Shown here in pieces: positions 24,670-33,239 of a DNA stretch of 64,000 nt. Position 1 is the first letter of the stretch. Each line of letters opens with the position of its first letter. The stretch is from an uncultured Bacteroidales bacterium (GTDB taxonomy: Bacteria > Bacteroidota > Bacteroidia > Bacteroidales > Muribaculaceae). The notes below the pieces were generated by a model, which was not told the DNA's origin, made no database searches, and saw only the letters and a list, made by a program, of their open reading frames with translations. Location of the stretch: assembly GCA_900544535.1 (NCBI GenBank), contig UQVH01000005.1, positions 1-64,000 on the forward strand. Direction: 5' to 3'. The translations under genes and the position numbers were made by a program.

Positions 24670-25847
24670 TGGGAACCAGTCTGAAAATCCTGAGAGAGAA
24701 CGGCAACGTCCCCAAGAGCCTGCCCGGCGAGGACCATATAACGGGCCTTGTGTTTTACATGGCGGCGGCCGATATTCCCGACGCATTCAAGACCGAGCGC
24801 GTGCAGGCACTCAGCACGATAGACGCGGCAGAGGCCGTCGGCATTACTGCGGACGCAGCGAGCTGGACGGTGAAAGTGCTGCATTACCAGCTGAGCGAAC
24901 TCTACCGTCTCAACCCCGCCGTCAGCCTCTACGTGGGAATCTTCGAGAAACCCCAGGGGGCGCAGACATTCGCCGAGCTTAAGACCGTGCAGAACTTCGC
25001 CGCCGGGCGCATTCGCCAGATTGGCGTGTGGTGCGGTGACACCCCGGTGAGCGGCGACGCCCTCACAGCGTTGCAGGAAATAGGCAACGCATTGGCCGAG
25101 GAAGAGGCCGAACTGTCAATCGTGTATGCCCCGAAAGTGGCGGACATAAAGCAGCAGGCCGTGAACCTTGCCGGCGAGAACAAATGCCGCGTGAGCGTGG
25201 TAATCGGTCAGGCAGGCAGCGGAACCGGCGCTGAGCTGTATAAGGACGAAGCCAACGCGGCCAAGGCGAGCGTCAGCGGTCTGGGCGTTGTGATGGGTCT
25301 AATCAGTGCGGCGAGCGTACACCAGTCAATCGCCTATATAAAGCAATTCCCCACGGGGGTGAGCCTCCCGGCATTTGGCGACGGCACACTTGTGCGCGAT
25401 GTCGACAAGGCATTGATTGAGACGCTTGACAACACGGGGCGTTATCTGTTCTTTGTGACGCACACGGGGCTGGCGGGCAGCTATATGAACGACAGCCACA
25501 CGATGGACGCCGGCACGAGCGACTACGCGGCGATCGAGAGCGTGCGCACGATGGACAAGGCCGTGCGAGGCATACGCACCTACATAAAGCCGGAGCTCGG
25601 CGGCAACGTCTATGTGGACGCCTCCACGGGGCAGCTGGCGAGTTACACCGTGGCGCACCTTGAAACGGTGGCGAACCAGGCGCTCGAGGCGATGGAGCGC
25701 GCCGGAGAACTGAGCGGGTACAAGGCCGAGATAGACCCGGCGCAGGACGTTGCGAGCAGCGGCACGGTGGAAATCGTAATCAAGAACGTGGCCGTCCCCG
25801 TGATGCGCCATGTGAGAATAAAAATCGGGTTTGCAAAAACCGTATAA
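24669..25847 (+). CDS. Contractile tail sheath protein (DUF2586-type)
   Basis: 392 aa starting MGTSLKILRENGNVP; the ATG at 24669 overlaps the previous stop, and a GTG one codon upstream is less likely. Residues 190-300 have the subtilisin-like sheath core pattern with SVSGLGVVMGLISAASVHQS and SLPAFGDG. The C-terminal EIVIKNVAVPVMRHVRIKIG is the donor strand that laces sheath subunits. It shows that the phage has a contractile (myovirus-like) tail. The tube gene follows 23 nt later. Confidence 0.83.
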   Translation: MGTSLKILRENGNVPKSLPGEDHITGLVFYMAAADIPDAFKTERVQALSTIDAAEAVGITADAASWTVKVLHYQLSELYRLNPAVSLYVGIFEKPQGAQTFAELKTVQNFAAGRIRQIGVWCGDTPVSGDALTALQEIGNALAEEEAELSIVYAPKVADIKQQAVNLAGENKCRVSVVIGQAGSGTGAELYKDEANAAKASVSGLGVVMGLISAASVHQSIAYIKQFPTGVSLPAFGDGTLVRDVDKALIETLDNTGRYLFFVTHTGLAGSYMNDSHTMDAGTSDYAAIESVRTMDKAVRGIRTYIKPELGGNVYVDASTGQLASYTVAHLETVANQALEAMERAGELSGYKAEIDPAQDVASSGTVEIVIKNVAVPVMRHVRIKIGFAKTV

Positions 25848-25870
25848 CCTAACCCCGAAAAGTCAGAACG

Positions 25871-26317
25871 ATGGCAACAGTAATCAACAACGGCGTACCT
25901 ATGGTCAACGGTATGCTGGTGGCGTGGGCTGACATAGTGGTGCTTGTCGGCGGCGTGCCTGTCACTGGCATTGTCGGCGTAGAGTACAGCGACGAGCAGG
26001 AGATTGTAAACAAATGGGGCGCCGGGCGTCACCCGGTGGGACGTGCGAAAGGACGCATAACCCCGGGCGCGAAACTTATCCTCTATCAGGAGGAGGTGCA
26101 GGCGCTCCAGTCGCAGAGCCCCAACGGGCGACTGCAAGACCTCCCGCCAATCGAAATCCAGGTCAGCTATTTGCCGGACAGCGGCATTGTGGTGACGGAC
26201 AAGATCCGCAACTGCCATATATCGGCCAACGCGCGCAAATGGAAAGAGGGAGATACGGGCCAGGAGGTAGAGCTTCCGCTCGTCCCCTCACATATCGAAT
26301 GGGGCAAAACGGCGTAA
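25871..26317 (+). CDS. Tail tube protein
   Basis: 148 aa, mostly beta: VNGMLVAWADIVVLVGGVPV and ITGIVGVEYSDEQ early, IEIQVSYLPDSGIVVTDKIR late. It follows the sheath gene as tube genes do in contractile phages, and matches their length. Its 3' side has a hairpin before the chaperone genes. The assignment depends on position and predicted beta content. Confidence 0.72.
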   Translation: MATVINNGVPMVNGMLVAWADIVVLVGGVPVTGIVGVEYSDEQEIVNKWGAGRHPVGRAKGRITPGAKLILYQEEVQALQSQSPNGRLQDLPPIEIQVSYLPDSGIVVTDKIRNCHISANARKWKEGDTGQEVELPLVPSHIEWGKTA

Positions 26318-26342
26318 GCCGTTCCATGGACTACAATACAAG

Positions 26343-26371
26343 GGCCGTTAAGGGCTGGAACCTTAACGGCC
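26343..26371 (+). terminator. Hairpin after the tail tube gene
   Basis: GGCCGTTAAGG (26343-26353) and CCTTAACGGCC (26361-26371) form a perfect 11-bp stem with a 7-nt loop. There is no U tract, so it is more likely an mRNA stability or partial attenuation element that lets tube mRNA exceed the mRNA for downstream genes. Confidence 0.5.
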
Positions 26372-26446
26372 ACTTGAAATCTTTGCCGAGGCAAAGCATC
26401 AAGGCGATAACCAATTAAAACACTCTTAAAAATCAATTAAAAAGAT

Positions 26447-26794
26447 ATGGCAGCAACCGAAAACAAAAAACAGACCGGCCGCACATTCGACGGCGGAATC
26501 ACCGAAGCACAAATCGAGGCTTTCCAGGCCAAACACGGGAGAATCCACCGAGTGGACATAGTGGAGGACGGAGACACCCATATAGGCTATTTTCGTCGCC
26601 CGGACTTCCAGACGATAAAGGCAGTCACCAAACTAAGCAAGACCGATGAAGTGGAAGCCGGCAAAGTGTTGCTAAATAACTGTTGGCTGGGTGGCAGCGA
26701 GGCGCTGCGCACAGACGCGATTCTTTTCATGGCTGTGCAGGTGCAGCTCGGCAAGCTGGTTAACGGCTGCATGGGCTCAATAAAAAACTTGTAG
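26447..26794 (+). CDS. Tail assembly chaperone, short form (gpG-like)
   Basis: 115 aa from MAATENKKQTGRTFDGGITE. It has the small alpha/beta character of tail chaperones (FRRPDFQTIKAVTKLSKTDE) and lies between the tube and tape measure genes, the universal position for this pair. Its last codons hold a canonical -1 slippery heptamer (26782-26788), which leads into the long form. A leader with TTAAAA repeats precedes the start. Confidence 0.8.
   Translation: MAATENKKQTGRTFDGGITEAQIEAFQAKHGRIHRVDIVEDGDTHIGYFRRPDFQTIKAVTKLSKTDEVEAGKVLLNNCWLGGSEALRTDAILFMAVQVQLGKLVNGCMGSIKNL
26782..26788 (+). promoter_or_regulatory. Programmed -1 ribosomal frameshift site A_AAA_AAC
   Basis: The heptamer is in the correct phase: zero-frame codons ATA AAA AAC, then TTG TAG. 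A -1 slip reads AAA AAA CTT GTA GAG and continues without a stop into the frame ending at 27003. This is the best-known slippery sequence for tail chaperone pairs. Confidence 0.85.
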
Positions 26795-27003
26795 AGGCGC
26801 ACACGTTGGCGGAGTCGGACGATGAGGACGGCTTCGCCAAGGGGTGCGCCCTAATTCGGGCGAACCTGCACGTCGATGCTGAAAAGATTGAGACGGAGGA
26901 GGAATGGGCGCGGCTCTACTGTGAGGCAATTTGGCTGGAGCGGTGGAGGAACAGGAACCAGGCGGAACTTATCACGTCACTTTTCAGCGACGGCAATAGT
27001 TAG
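26788..27003 (+). CDS. Tail assembly chaperone, frameshift extension (gpT-like)
   Basis: This frame is reached by -1 slippage and would add 71 residues (LVEAHTLAESDDEDGFAKGC and on) to give a fusion of about 185 aa. It has no good ATG of its own; the nearest start would be a TTG at 26806. Acidic at first, then helical with RLYCEAIWLERWRNRNQAEL. As in lambda G/GT, the long form would bind the tape measure protein. The tape measure gene follows. Confidence 0.78.
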   Translation, partial: LVEAHTLAESDDEDGFAKGCALIRANLHVDAEKIETEEEWARLYCEAIWLERWRNRNQAELITSLFSDGNS

Positions 27004-27173
27004 GGGCGTTTGTTGCACTTCGATGAAAGAAAGCCGAAAGGCAGAAAGAACGAGAAACTCTCACCTTTGGCTAATCCGGCAATAGCACGGATAAAGCCGA
27101 ACAGCCAGGCGATAATGCCAAGCAGCAGGAAAACGCCGATGATTTTTCCGAGTATGCCAATAATAAAATCCAT
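27000..27173 (-). CDS. Small membrane protein, antisense-oriented moron
   Basis: 57 aa from MDFIIGILGKIIGVFLLLGI, with one or two hydrophobic segments up to residue 32 and a polar C-terminus. The start is chosen as the ATG that follows the promoter at 27209-27239; an upstream ATG would start within the tape measure gene. It is on the opposite strand to the whole late module and lies between the chaperone and tape measure genes. Expression in the lysogen, for example in surface exclusion, is inferred. Confidence 0.55.
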   Translation of the reverse strand: MDFIIGILGKIIGVFLLLGIIAWLFGFIRAIAGLAKGESFSFFLPFGFLSSKCNKRP

Positions 27174-27208
27174 GATATAAAGAGGCCGTGCGACTTGTAA
27201 CGGCTGCA

Positions 27209-27239
27209 CAAATATAACAAAAATAAACGACATGGCAAG
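27209..27239 (-). promoter_or_regulatory. Promoter for the antisense small membrane protein
   Basis: On the minus strand a -7 TATATTTG (27209-27216) and CTTG (27236-27239, one base from TTTG) are spaced by 19 nt. The boxes point at the small gene starting at 27173 and overlap the start of the tape measure gene. Confidence 0.55.
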
Positions 27240-29619
27240 CGTATTTGACTACGTTTTTAACATTGGGGGCAATTTCAGTGCCCAGATAAATGGCATGAGC
27301 GCGGCAACGGGGGCATTTTCAGCCCAGGTCGACGGAGCGCAGAATGCCGTGCAGTCGTTTACGGCCGCTTGCATGACGTTTGATTATGCCAAAAATGTAG
27401 CGCAGAGCATGGCGCAGGGCTTTGCGGAACTGAGCAGCGCGGGCATAAAACTGGACAGCCAAATGCACGACTTGAGTGCGGTTGCGGGCGTCACTGGCGA
27501 CAGTCTTAAACAGATAGAGGATTTTGCCCGGCAGAGTGCCAAGGCGTTTGGCACGGATGCCAGTGTGGCCGTGGAGGGGTACAAATTGTTGCTCTCGCAG
27601 CTCAGCCCGGAACTGGGTAAATATCCAGAAGCACTCAGCGCGATGGGCGACTGCATACAGACGACCAGCAAGCTGATGGGGGGCGACGGCGTGGCCGCCG
27701 CGCAGGTGCTGACCACGGCGATGAACCAGTACGGCGTTAGCCTTGAGGACCCTATTGCAGCGAGCGAGGAAATGGCGCGCATGATGAACGTAATGGCGGC
27801 CGCCGGTCAGGCAGGATCCGCAGAACTTCCGGCAATCAGCGCGGCACTCCAGCAATGCGGTATGGCCGCCAAGGCTGCAAACGTCAGCTTTGAGGAAACC
27901 AACGCCGCAATCCAGGTGCTGGACAAGGCAGGCAAAAAAGCCAGTGAGGGGGGCGTTGCCCTCCGCAACGTACTGGGTCAGCTAAGCAAAGGCCGTTTTG
28001 TCGAGAAGCAGGCACGCGAGGAACTGGAAAAGGCCGGCATTGATGTTGTTGCGCTGGGCGACAACTCCAAGAGTCTTAAGGAGCGCCTCGAGATGCTGAA
28101 ACCGATGCTTAATGACTCCGCCCTGCTGTCAAAATTCTTTGGCGTTGAAAATGCCAACGCTGCGCGAGCCCTTATCCAGGGCACCGACAATCTGCAAGGA
28201 TTCACCGATGCTGTGACAGGCACCAACAGTGCGACCGAGCAGGCGGCTATTGTTATGGACAGCTACGCCGAGCGACAGGCAAGAGTTAACCAACAGTTTG
28301 AGGACCTGAAAATTTCCATATTTCAGGCCACTGGTGATTTCTCACTTTGGTGCGGTGTCCTGACTTCGGCACTTGTGCCGTTGGCGCAGCTCTCCCCGTT
28401 GCTGACCGCCGGCTGGAAACTCATGCTGCTTATTAAGGGGCTTAACTGGGCCGGCATGTGGTCCGGGATTGTCGGATGGGTAAGGTCGGCAGCTGTCAGC
28501 GTCGCGCTGATGAACGGCACCCTCACCACAAGCAACATGATATCGCTGGGCTTTATTGGCAATATAGGACGCGCCACCATTAGCCTTGTCCGCTTTGCAA
28601 CGGTCGGTATATTTAACGCCCTCAAAGGTCTGGGCGCGTTGGCGCTGTCATTCGTGACCGGCGGTACCGCTTCGGTCGCATTCTCCGCCATCGCTTCAAC
28701 TTCGTTTAAGGTGTTCCAGGGTGCAGCAACTTCCGCGTGTAGAGCTGTTGGTATAGCAATAATGAATATCCCTATTGTTGGTTGGATAGCGGCAGCGGTG
28801 GCCGGACTAATTGCACTTTTCAAATATTTATGGGACAAATGCTATGGGTTCAGGTTGGCCGTCTTTACGGTCTGGGAAACTATAAAAGCCTTATTTGCCG
28901 GAGTCAAACAGTTTTTTATGGCCATAGGCCAGGCAATAATAGGTTTTTTTCAAAAAGTATGGAATACTATAATTTTAGTCGTTGACGCGATTAAAGGGAT
29001 AGTTATAGGTGCTTTTGAAAAAGTAAAATCATTTGTTACCGGCGTTATTAATGCCATAAAAACAGGGGTACAAAAAGTTATAGCCTTTTTTAGTAAGATA
29101 TGCCAGCCATTGGTAAATGTGTTTAAGGGAATTGTCAACACAGTAGGAGGCTTTTTCTCTAATCTATGGGCCGGCATTAAAAACATATTTATTGACTCTA
29201 TAAATTGGCTTATTGACCAAGCTAATAAAGTAATAAAATACTTACCGGGAGTAGATTATATCAAGAAGCTGGCAAGAGCTTCGGCCGATGCAAGTTGGGC
29301 TAAGGACCATCCGGGGACAAATGACACCGGCGGGGAAAATGGCAACGCTTCCGGTGCTGAAGTTCCCACTGTTGATTCACCTGATATAACAGAACCGACT
29401 ACATTAACGATCCCGCCTGTCACCGGCAATTCCGGGGACAGTTCCGCAGGTTCTGACGGAGGGGGCAAAATCAAAAATATTACAATCAACATTGAAAAAC
29501 TTGTTGAGCGTTTCGAGATACACAGCGCGACCGTCGGCGAAAGCACCGAGCAGGTCAAAACTGCAATGCTTGAGGCACTGATGGGTGCGCTTAACGACAC
29601 ACAACTGGCAACATCATGA
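27232..29619 (+). CDS. Tail tape measure protein
   Basis: 795 aa, the longest phage gene. The N-terminal third has the TP901-type pattern: LDSQMHDLSAVAGVTGDSLK, AFGTDASVAVEGYKLLLSQL and QYGVSLEDPIAASEEMARMM. It is followed by several hydrophobic segments (residues 375-560) and a helical, aromatic-rich region (550-680). It sets tail length and is injected with the DNA. Bases 28800-29280 are markedly more A/T-rich than the rest, which suggests the middle-to-end segment was exchanged with another phage. The 3' end overlaps the next gene by ATGA. Confidence 0.9.
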   Translation: MASVFDYVFNIGGNFSAQINGMSAATGAFSAQVDGAQNAVQSFTAACMTFDYAKNVAQSMAQGFAELSSAGIKLDSQMHDLSAVAGVTGDSLKQIEDFARQSAKAFGTDASVAVEGYKLLLSQLSPELGKYPEALSAMGDCIQTTSKLMGGDGVAAAQVLTTAMNQYGVSLEDPIAASEEMARMMNVMAAAGQAGSAELPAISAALQQCGMAAKAANVSFEETNAAIQVLDKAGKKASEGGVALRNVLGQLSKGRFVEKQAREELEKAGIDVVALGDNSKSLKERLEMLKPMLNDSALLSKFFGVENANAARALIQGTDNLQGFTDAVTGTNSATEQAAIVMDSYAERQARVNQQFEDLKISIFQATGDFSLWCGVLTSALVPLAQLSPLLTAGWKLMLLIKGLNWAGMWSGIVGWVRSAAVSVALMNGTLTTSNMISLGFIGNIGRATISLVRFATVGIFNALKGLGALALSFVTGGTASVAFSAIASTSFKVFQGAATSACRAVGIAIMNIPIVGWIAAAVAGLIALFKYLWDKCYGFRLAVFTVWETIKALFAGVKQFFMAIGQAIIGFFQKVWNTIILVVDAIKGIVIGAFEKVKSFVTGVINAIKTGVQKVIAFFSKICQPLVNVFKGIVNTVGGFFSNLWAGIKNIFIDSINWLIDQANKVIKYLPGVDYIKKLARASADASWAKDHPGTNDTGGENGNASGAEVPTVDSPDITEPTTLTIPPVTGNSGDSSAGSDGGGKIKNITINIEKLVERFEIHSATVGESTEQVKTAMLEALMGALNDTQLATS

Positions 29620-30263
29620 GTTTTATCCCACAACCGAGTTTAGGCGGCAAGAAGCTGCCTATGAGCATAGATCTTGCGGCGATGAGCTGGGCTCAGCACA
29701 TAGCCAAACGGCTTGTGCGGTTTAAGGAGCTGGGCGGAAGCCCGGACCGGGACGGCATAAGCGGTCATGAAATCGGGCAGCCCATAACAGACCCGGAATA
29801 TTGGGAGGGCCGCTGGGTACTCTGCCCGCTGCGCCTGGAGCGAGAGAACGGCGAAGGACTTACCTTTGCCGACGCGGTGGCAGCAGCCAGCCGGGAACAC
29901 CGGATAGTCAGTACCGCATTGGTGGGACGTGACGGCACAGTAAAGGAGTATATAAATGCCAATGATTGGTCTGTCAATATAGTGTTGGGTTTGCAACATA
30001 CGGAGGGGGGCGTGATAGTAGACGAGTGGCCGGGCACGGAAGTGCGGGAAGTGCGGAAGCTGCTGGAAACAAAAGAGGCGTTAAGGGTACACAGTGAGTT
30101 CCTGGACGCGCTGAACATAGGGCGGCTTGTGATAAAGAGCTACACCGTTCGCCAGATGACGGAGGCGAATTACCAAGTATATGAGATCAGCGCTGTGAGC
30201 GACGAGGACTACGAGATATTCAGCAAAGATTACGAACAACCACAAAAATATGCGACACGATGA
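29616..30263 (+). CDS. Baseplate-region protein (DUF6046-like), function unknown
   Basis: 215 aa starting MSFIPQPSLGGKKLPMSIDL. It contains VLCPLRLERENGEGLTFADA and YINANDWSVNIVLGLQ, a pattern I associate with Bacteroidetes phage proteins placed after the tape measure gene (DUF6046), but this is from memory. It probably belongs to the tail tip or baseplate. Coupled by ATGA to its neighbours on both sides. Confidence 0.6.
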   Translation: MSFIPQPSLGGKKLPMSIDLAAMSWAQHIAKRLVRFKELGGSPDRDGISGHEIGQPITDPEYWEGRWVLCPLRLERENGEGLTFADAVAAASREHRIVSTALVGRDGTVKEYINANDWSVNIVLGLQHTEGGVIVDEWPGTEVREVRKLLETKEALRVHSEFLDALNIGRLVIKSYTVRQMTEANYQVYEISAVSDEDYEIFSKDYEQPQKYATR

Positions 30264-30541
30264 AAGGTATATTGATAGACGCAGGAACGGGAGACCTGCT
30301 TGTGGAGCGTGGCGGCATAGCTGTGGGCGACACAGAGGAACAGACGGCCGAGGCCGTGGTTCTGACCATGCGCGGGGAATTGAAAGAACACCCGCTGCTG
30401 GGAGGCGAAGCCGGGCGTATGCGCGGCGGCCAGCCTGATGTGATGTGGCCCGGCGAGGTGCGACAGATGTTGCGAGGCTGCGGCGTGGAGTGTGAGCGCG
30501 TGACGATGGAGGCAGACGGCACAATAAGCATAGAGCGATGA
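30260..30541 (+). CDS. Baseplate wedge protein (gpW/gp25-like)
   Basis: 93 aa. MKGILIDAGTGDLLVERGGI and IAVGDTEEQTAEAVVLTMRG, then GELKEHPLLGGEAGRMRGG, follow the small gpW/gp25-like wedge protein plan seen in Bacteroidetes phages. It lies between the post-tape-measure protein and the baseplate J gene, as expected. Confidence 0.65.
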   Translation: MKGILIDAGTGDLLVERGGIAVGDTEEQTAEAVVLTMRGELKEHPLLGGEAGRMRGGQPDVMWPGEVRQMLRGCGVECERVTMEADGTISIER

Positions 30542-30837
30542 AAACGACAGCTAAAGAAAGACAAACAATGCTTGACATGGCTCTGCAAAGCGGGGGCCAC
30601 GTCGAGACGGTACTGGCATTGGCGGCAGCCAACGGGCTGAGCGTGACCGACAGGCTGGAGGACGGGCAGGAGCTGACAGTTCCGGAGCCGGTGGAGGACG
30701 GGGACGCGCGGACAGTGAGACTATACCGGGCGCACGGTGTGGAACCGGCGACGGAGGCGAGCGCGGACGATATGACGGCTTGTCCTTATGGCGGTATAGG
30801 TTTCATGGGTATTGAAATAGACTTTGAGGTCAGTTAA
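30538..30837 (+). CDS. LysM-like small tail protein (gpX-type)
   Basis: 99 aa. The stretch VETVLALAAANGLSVTDRLE followed by DGQELTVPEP has the LysM core (helices around Asn-Gly, ending with Pro), as in P2 gpX and T4 gp53-like proteins that attach to peptidoglycan or to the tail tube end. The C-terminus is unassigned. The start overlaps the upstream stop. Confidence 0.6.
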   Translation: MKTTAKERQTMLDMALQSGGHVETVLALAAANGLSVTDRLEDGQELTVPEPVEDGDARTVRLYRAHGVEPATEASADDMTACPYGGIGFMGIEIDFEVS

Positions 30838-30860
30838 AAAGAGATTAAACAGGTATTAAA

Positions 30861-31709
30861 ATGGCACGAAATATCGGTGAGATAAAAAGCGAGATAGCGC
30901 AGGAATTTATGCGCAACGAGCAGGCGGCCGGGCTCTACGGGTTTGAGCCCGGGGCAGAGTTTGGCGACGTGTTCGGCGCTGCGAGCGTTGAAAACATAAT
31001 GCTGTATGTGTGGTCTGTCTGTGCGTGGACCGTTGAGCAGCTTGTGGCCCGTCATAAAAAGGAAGTGACGGCGGAACTGGAGGAACTGATAGCACACCGG
31101 CCGAAATGGTACCGCGACAAGGTACTCCAGTTTATGGAGGGCAAGGAACTGGAGACAGACCGTGACACATACGACACGGAGGGTATGAGCGAGAGCGAGG
31201 TATCGGCGGCGTGTGTGGTGAAACACGCCGTAGCGACCGAAAGCCGGGACGCCAGTCTGCTGACCATAAAAGTTGCCGGAGAAAGCGGCGGGGAACGTCG
31301 CCCACTGACGGCTGAGCAAGAGCGGCAGCTGAAAGCCTATATAGGCGAGATCAAGGACGCGGGTGTGAGGGTGGCACTTGTGAACATGGAAGCGGACACA
31401 TTCGGTTGCACGGTTGACGTATATTATAACGCGATGCTGGAGCCGGGGGCCGTGCAGACGGCTTGTGTGCGAACAATCTGCGACTATATCGAGAATTTGC
31501 CATTTAACGGAGAATATACGAATATGGCCCTCGTTGACCGCCTGCAAGAGGTGGAGGGGGTGAAAATAGTGGAGTTGCGGGGTAGCACCGCGCAAGCCGC
31601 AAACGAGAGTACAACGACACAGATTAACGCGCGTCTGACCCCCGCAGCGGGCTATTTCAGACCAGGAGCGATAACTGTAAACATGAAAGCGTATGACGAA
31701 CAAGGCTGA
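30861..31709 (+). CDS. Baseplate J-like protein (Mu gp47-like)
   Basis: 282 aa starting MARNIGEIKSEIAQEFMRNE. The central segment VVKHAVATESRDASLLTIKV and the C-terminal part (SYNVNAMLEP-type) are compatible with Baseplate_J, the structural wedge protein; it is shorter than Mu gp47 (about 360 aa). Order W, X, J, then I-like matches contractile phage baseplate operons. It overlaps the following gene by 17 bp. Confidence 0.7.
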   Translation: MARNIGEIKSEIAQEFMRNEQAAGLYGFEPGAEFGDVFGAASVENIMLYVWSVCAWTVEQLVARHKKEVTAELEELIAHRPKWYRDKVLQFMEGKELETDRDTYDTEGMSESEVSAACVVKHAVATESRDASLLTIKVAGESGGERRPLTAEQERQLKAYIGEIKDAGVRVALVNMEADTFGCTVDVYYNAMLEPGAVQTACVRTICDYIENLPFNGEYTNMALVDRLQEVEGVKIVELRGSTAQAANESTTTQINARLTPAAGYFRPGAITVNMKAYDEQG

Positions 31710-32202
31710 CAGAACCTATAACGTAAATATCAAGCGGCTGGCACTGCTGACATTGCCGACGTGGCTACGACGCCCGCTTGCCGGGGCTCTGATATATGCC
31801 GGGGTCAGCCCGCTGGGGCGTTTGCTCCAGGAGTTGCGCGCATACAGGAGCGCGACAAGTTACCGGTTGAGACATAACGGGCAGGTGTGCAAGCTGCGCG
31901 GGGTGCTTAATGATGAGTTTGACCCGGCATTGCGCCGCATAGAGATAGAGGACAGCGACAGTGCCGGGAACCGCGAAGCAGCGGCGGTGTGGCTTCGTGA
32001 GCTGGGCCGGTGGGTAATGGTGCCGCAGCGTGGCGCGGGCGCGGCGAGCATACACCGGGAGGGCTTCAACGGCACGAGCGGTTATGACTTCTGGGTGACG
32101 GTGCCGGAGGAACTGCGGACGGCCGAGACGGAAACGAGATTACGGGCAATAGTGAACATGTATAAACTGGCGGGCAAACGCTACGCTATAAACTATAAAT
32201 GA
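31693..32202 (+). CDS. Baseplate/tail protein I-like, unknown family
   Basis: 169 aa with an N-terminal helical region (LALLTLPTWLRRPLAGALIY) and a beta C-terminal half (GTSGYDFWVTVPEELRTAET and RAIVNMYKLAGKRYAI). Position after J suggests gpI or gp48, which anchors the fibres, but the sequence is not recognisably of that family. Confidence 0.55.
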   Translation: MTNKADRTYNVNIKRLALLTLPTWLRRPLAGALIYAGVSPLGRLLQELRAYRSATSYRLRHNGQVCKLRGVLNDEFDPALRRIEIEDSDSAGNREAAAVWLRELGRWVMVPQRGAGAASIHREGFNGTSGYDFWVTVPEELRTAETETRLRAIVNMYKLAGKRYAINYK

Positions 32203-33221
32203 CAATGGACAAAATATTAGGTAATTTTCTGACGCAGGCCAACAAGGACTTTCCGCTGGACTGCGAGACGCTGGACTACCTGCAAAAACTTGTGGCACTT
32301 GCGGCGCTTGCCGGGAATATAGCGGGGGACCGTGTGGTGCTCTGCGGGTGTGAGCCTAATGCAGAGGGAACGCGCAGGAGCGCGGGTTATGTGTTCGTAA
32401 AGACGCAAAGCCAGCCCGAGGGCGAAGTGTTGCCCTGGGACGGCGGGTCGACAACGAGCGGCATGTATGTGAAGCAAGAGGATGTGGCCGTAAATGCCAA
32501 TAATACCAACTACCCGAAAGCGTACACGAGGCGAAGCCTTGCGCCGGGCATAGGGAGCGAAAATTACAGCTGGGAGGACTTCACGGACATAAAGACAATA
32601 AAAGACCTGATGGCCGAAAACAGGGAACTGCGGGCCGAGCTTGCAGGGGTGCAGCCGTCGCCGCTGGGCGTGGTGCAGATGTGGGCGGGTGCAGCCGTGC
32701 CGGAGGGTTATGTACTGTGCAACGGACAGGAGTTAAGAACCGCTGACTATCCGGAGTTATACAAGGCATTGGGAGTAACATTCAACACCGGGACGAGTGC
32801 GAGCGGTACGAAGTATTCAACCCGCGCGGGGTATTTCAGGGTGCCGGACTTGCGGGGGCGCTTTGTGGTTGGCCAGCATGACAGCGACAATGACTACCGG
32901 GCAAACGGGACGGCGGGCGGTCTTAAAGCTGTGGCATTGACCGAGGAACAACTGCCAAGTCACTCGCACACGGTCAAGGACTACACGATGATCCCGCACG
33001 GCAGCGGGGAATGCACTGTCGGCAACTGGACCGTGGGCGGCACGAGCTACCAGGTGGGCCGTGACAGCGTGAGCGGGAACCCGAAGCGTTGCCAGACGGA
33101 CGGGGACAAGCGCGACAATATCCAGTGGATAAAGCACCCGACGGAAAATGCCGGGGGTGGGTCAACGCACGAGAACCGACCGCCTTATTATGTCCTGGCA
33201 TACATAATGCGGGCTAAATAA
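32199..33221 (+). CDS. Tail collar/fibre protein (Phage_Collar domain)
   Basis: 340 aa. A helical N-terminus, a middle coiled coil (IKDLMAENRELRAELAGVQ, about residues 132-150), then a clear collar domain: SPLGVVQMWAGAAVPEGYVL, CNGQELRTADYPELYKALG and VPDLRGRFVVGQ. The C-terminus THENRPPYYVLAYIMR is the conserved ending of such fibres. It probably forms the proximal or short tail fibre. Confidence 0.88.
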   Translation: MTMDKILGNFLTQANKDFPLDCETLDYLQKLVALAALAGNIAGDRVVLCGCEPNAEGTRRSAGYVFVKTQSQPEGEVLPWDGGSTTSGMYVKQEDVAVNANNTNYPKAYTRRSLAPGIGSENYSWEDFTDIKTIKDLMAENRELRAELAGVQPSPLGVVQMWAGAAVPEGYVLCNGQELRTADYPELYKALGVTFNTGTSASGTKYSTRAGYFRVPDLRGRFVVGQHDSDNDYRANGTAGGLKAVALTEEQLPSHSHTVKDYTMIPHGSGECTVGNWTVGGTSYQVGRDSVSGNPKRCQTDGDKRDNIQWIKHPTENAGGGSTHENRPPYYVLAYIMRAK

Positions 33222-33239
33222 TCAAAAAAATAAAGAATT

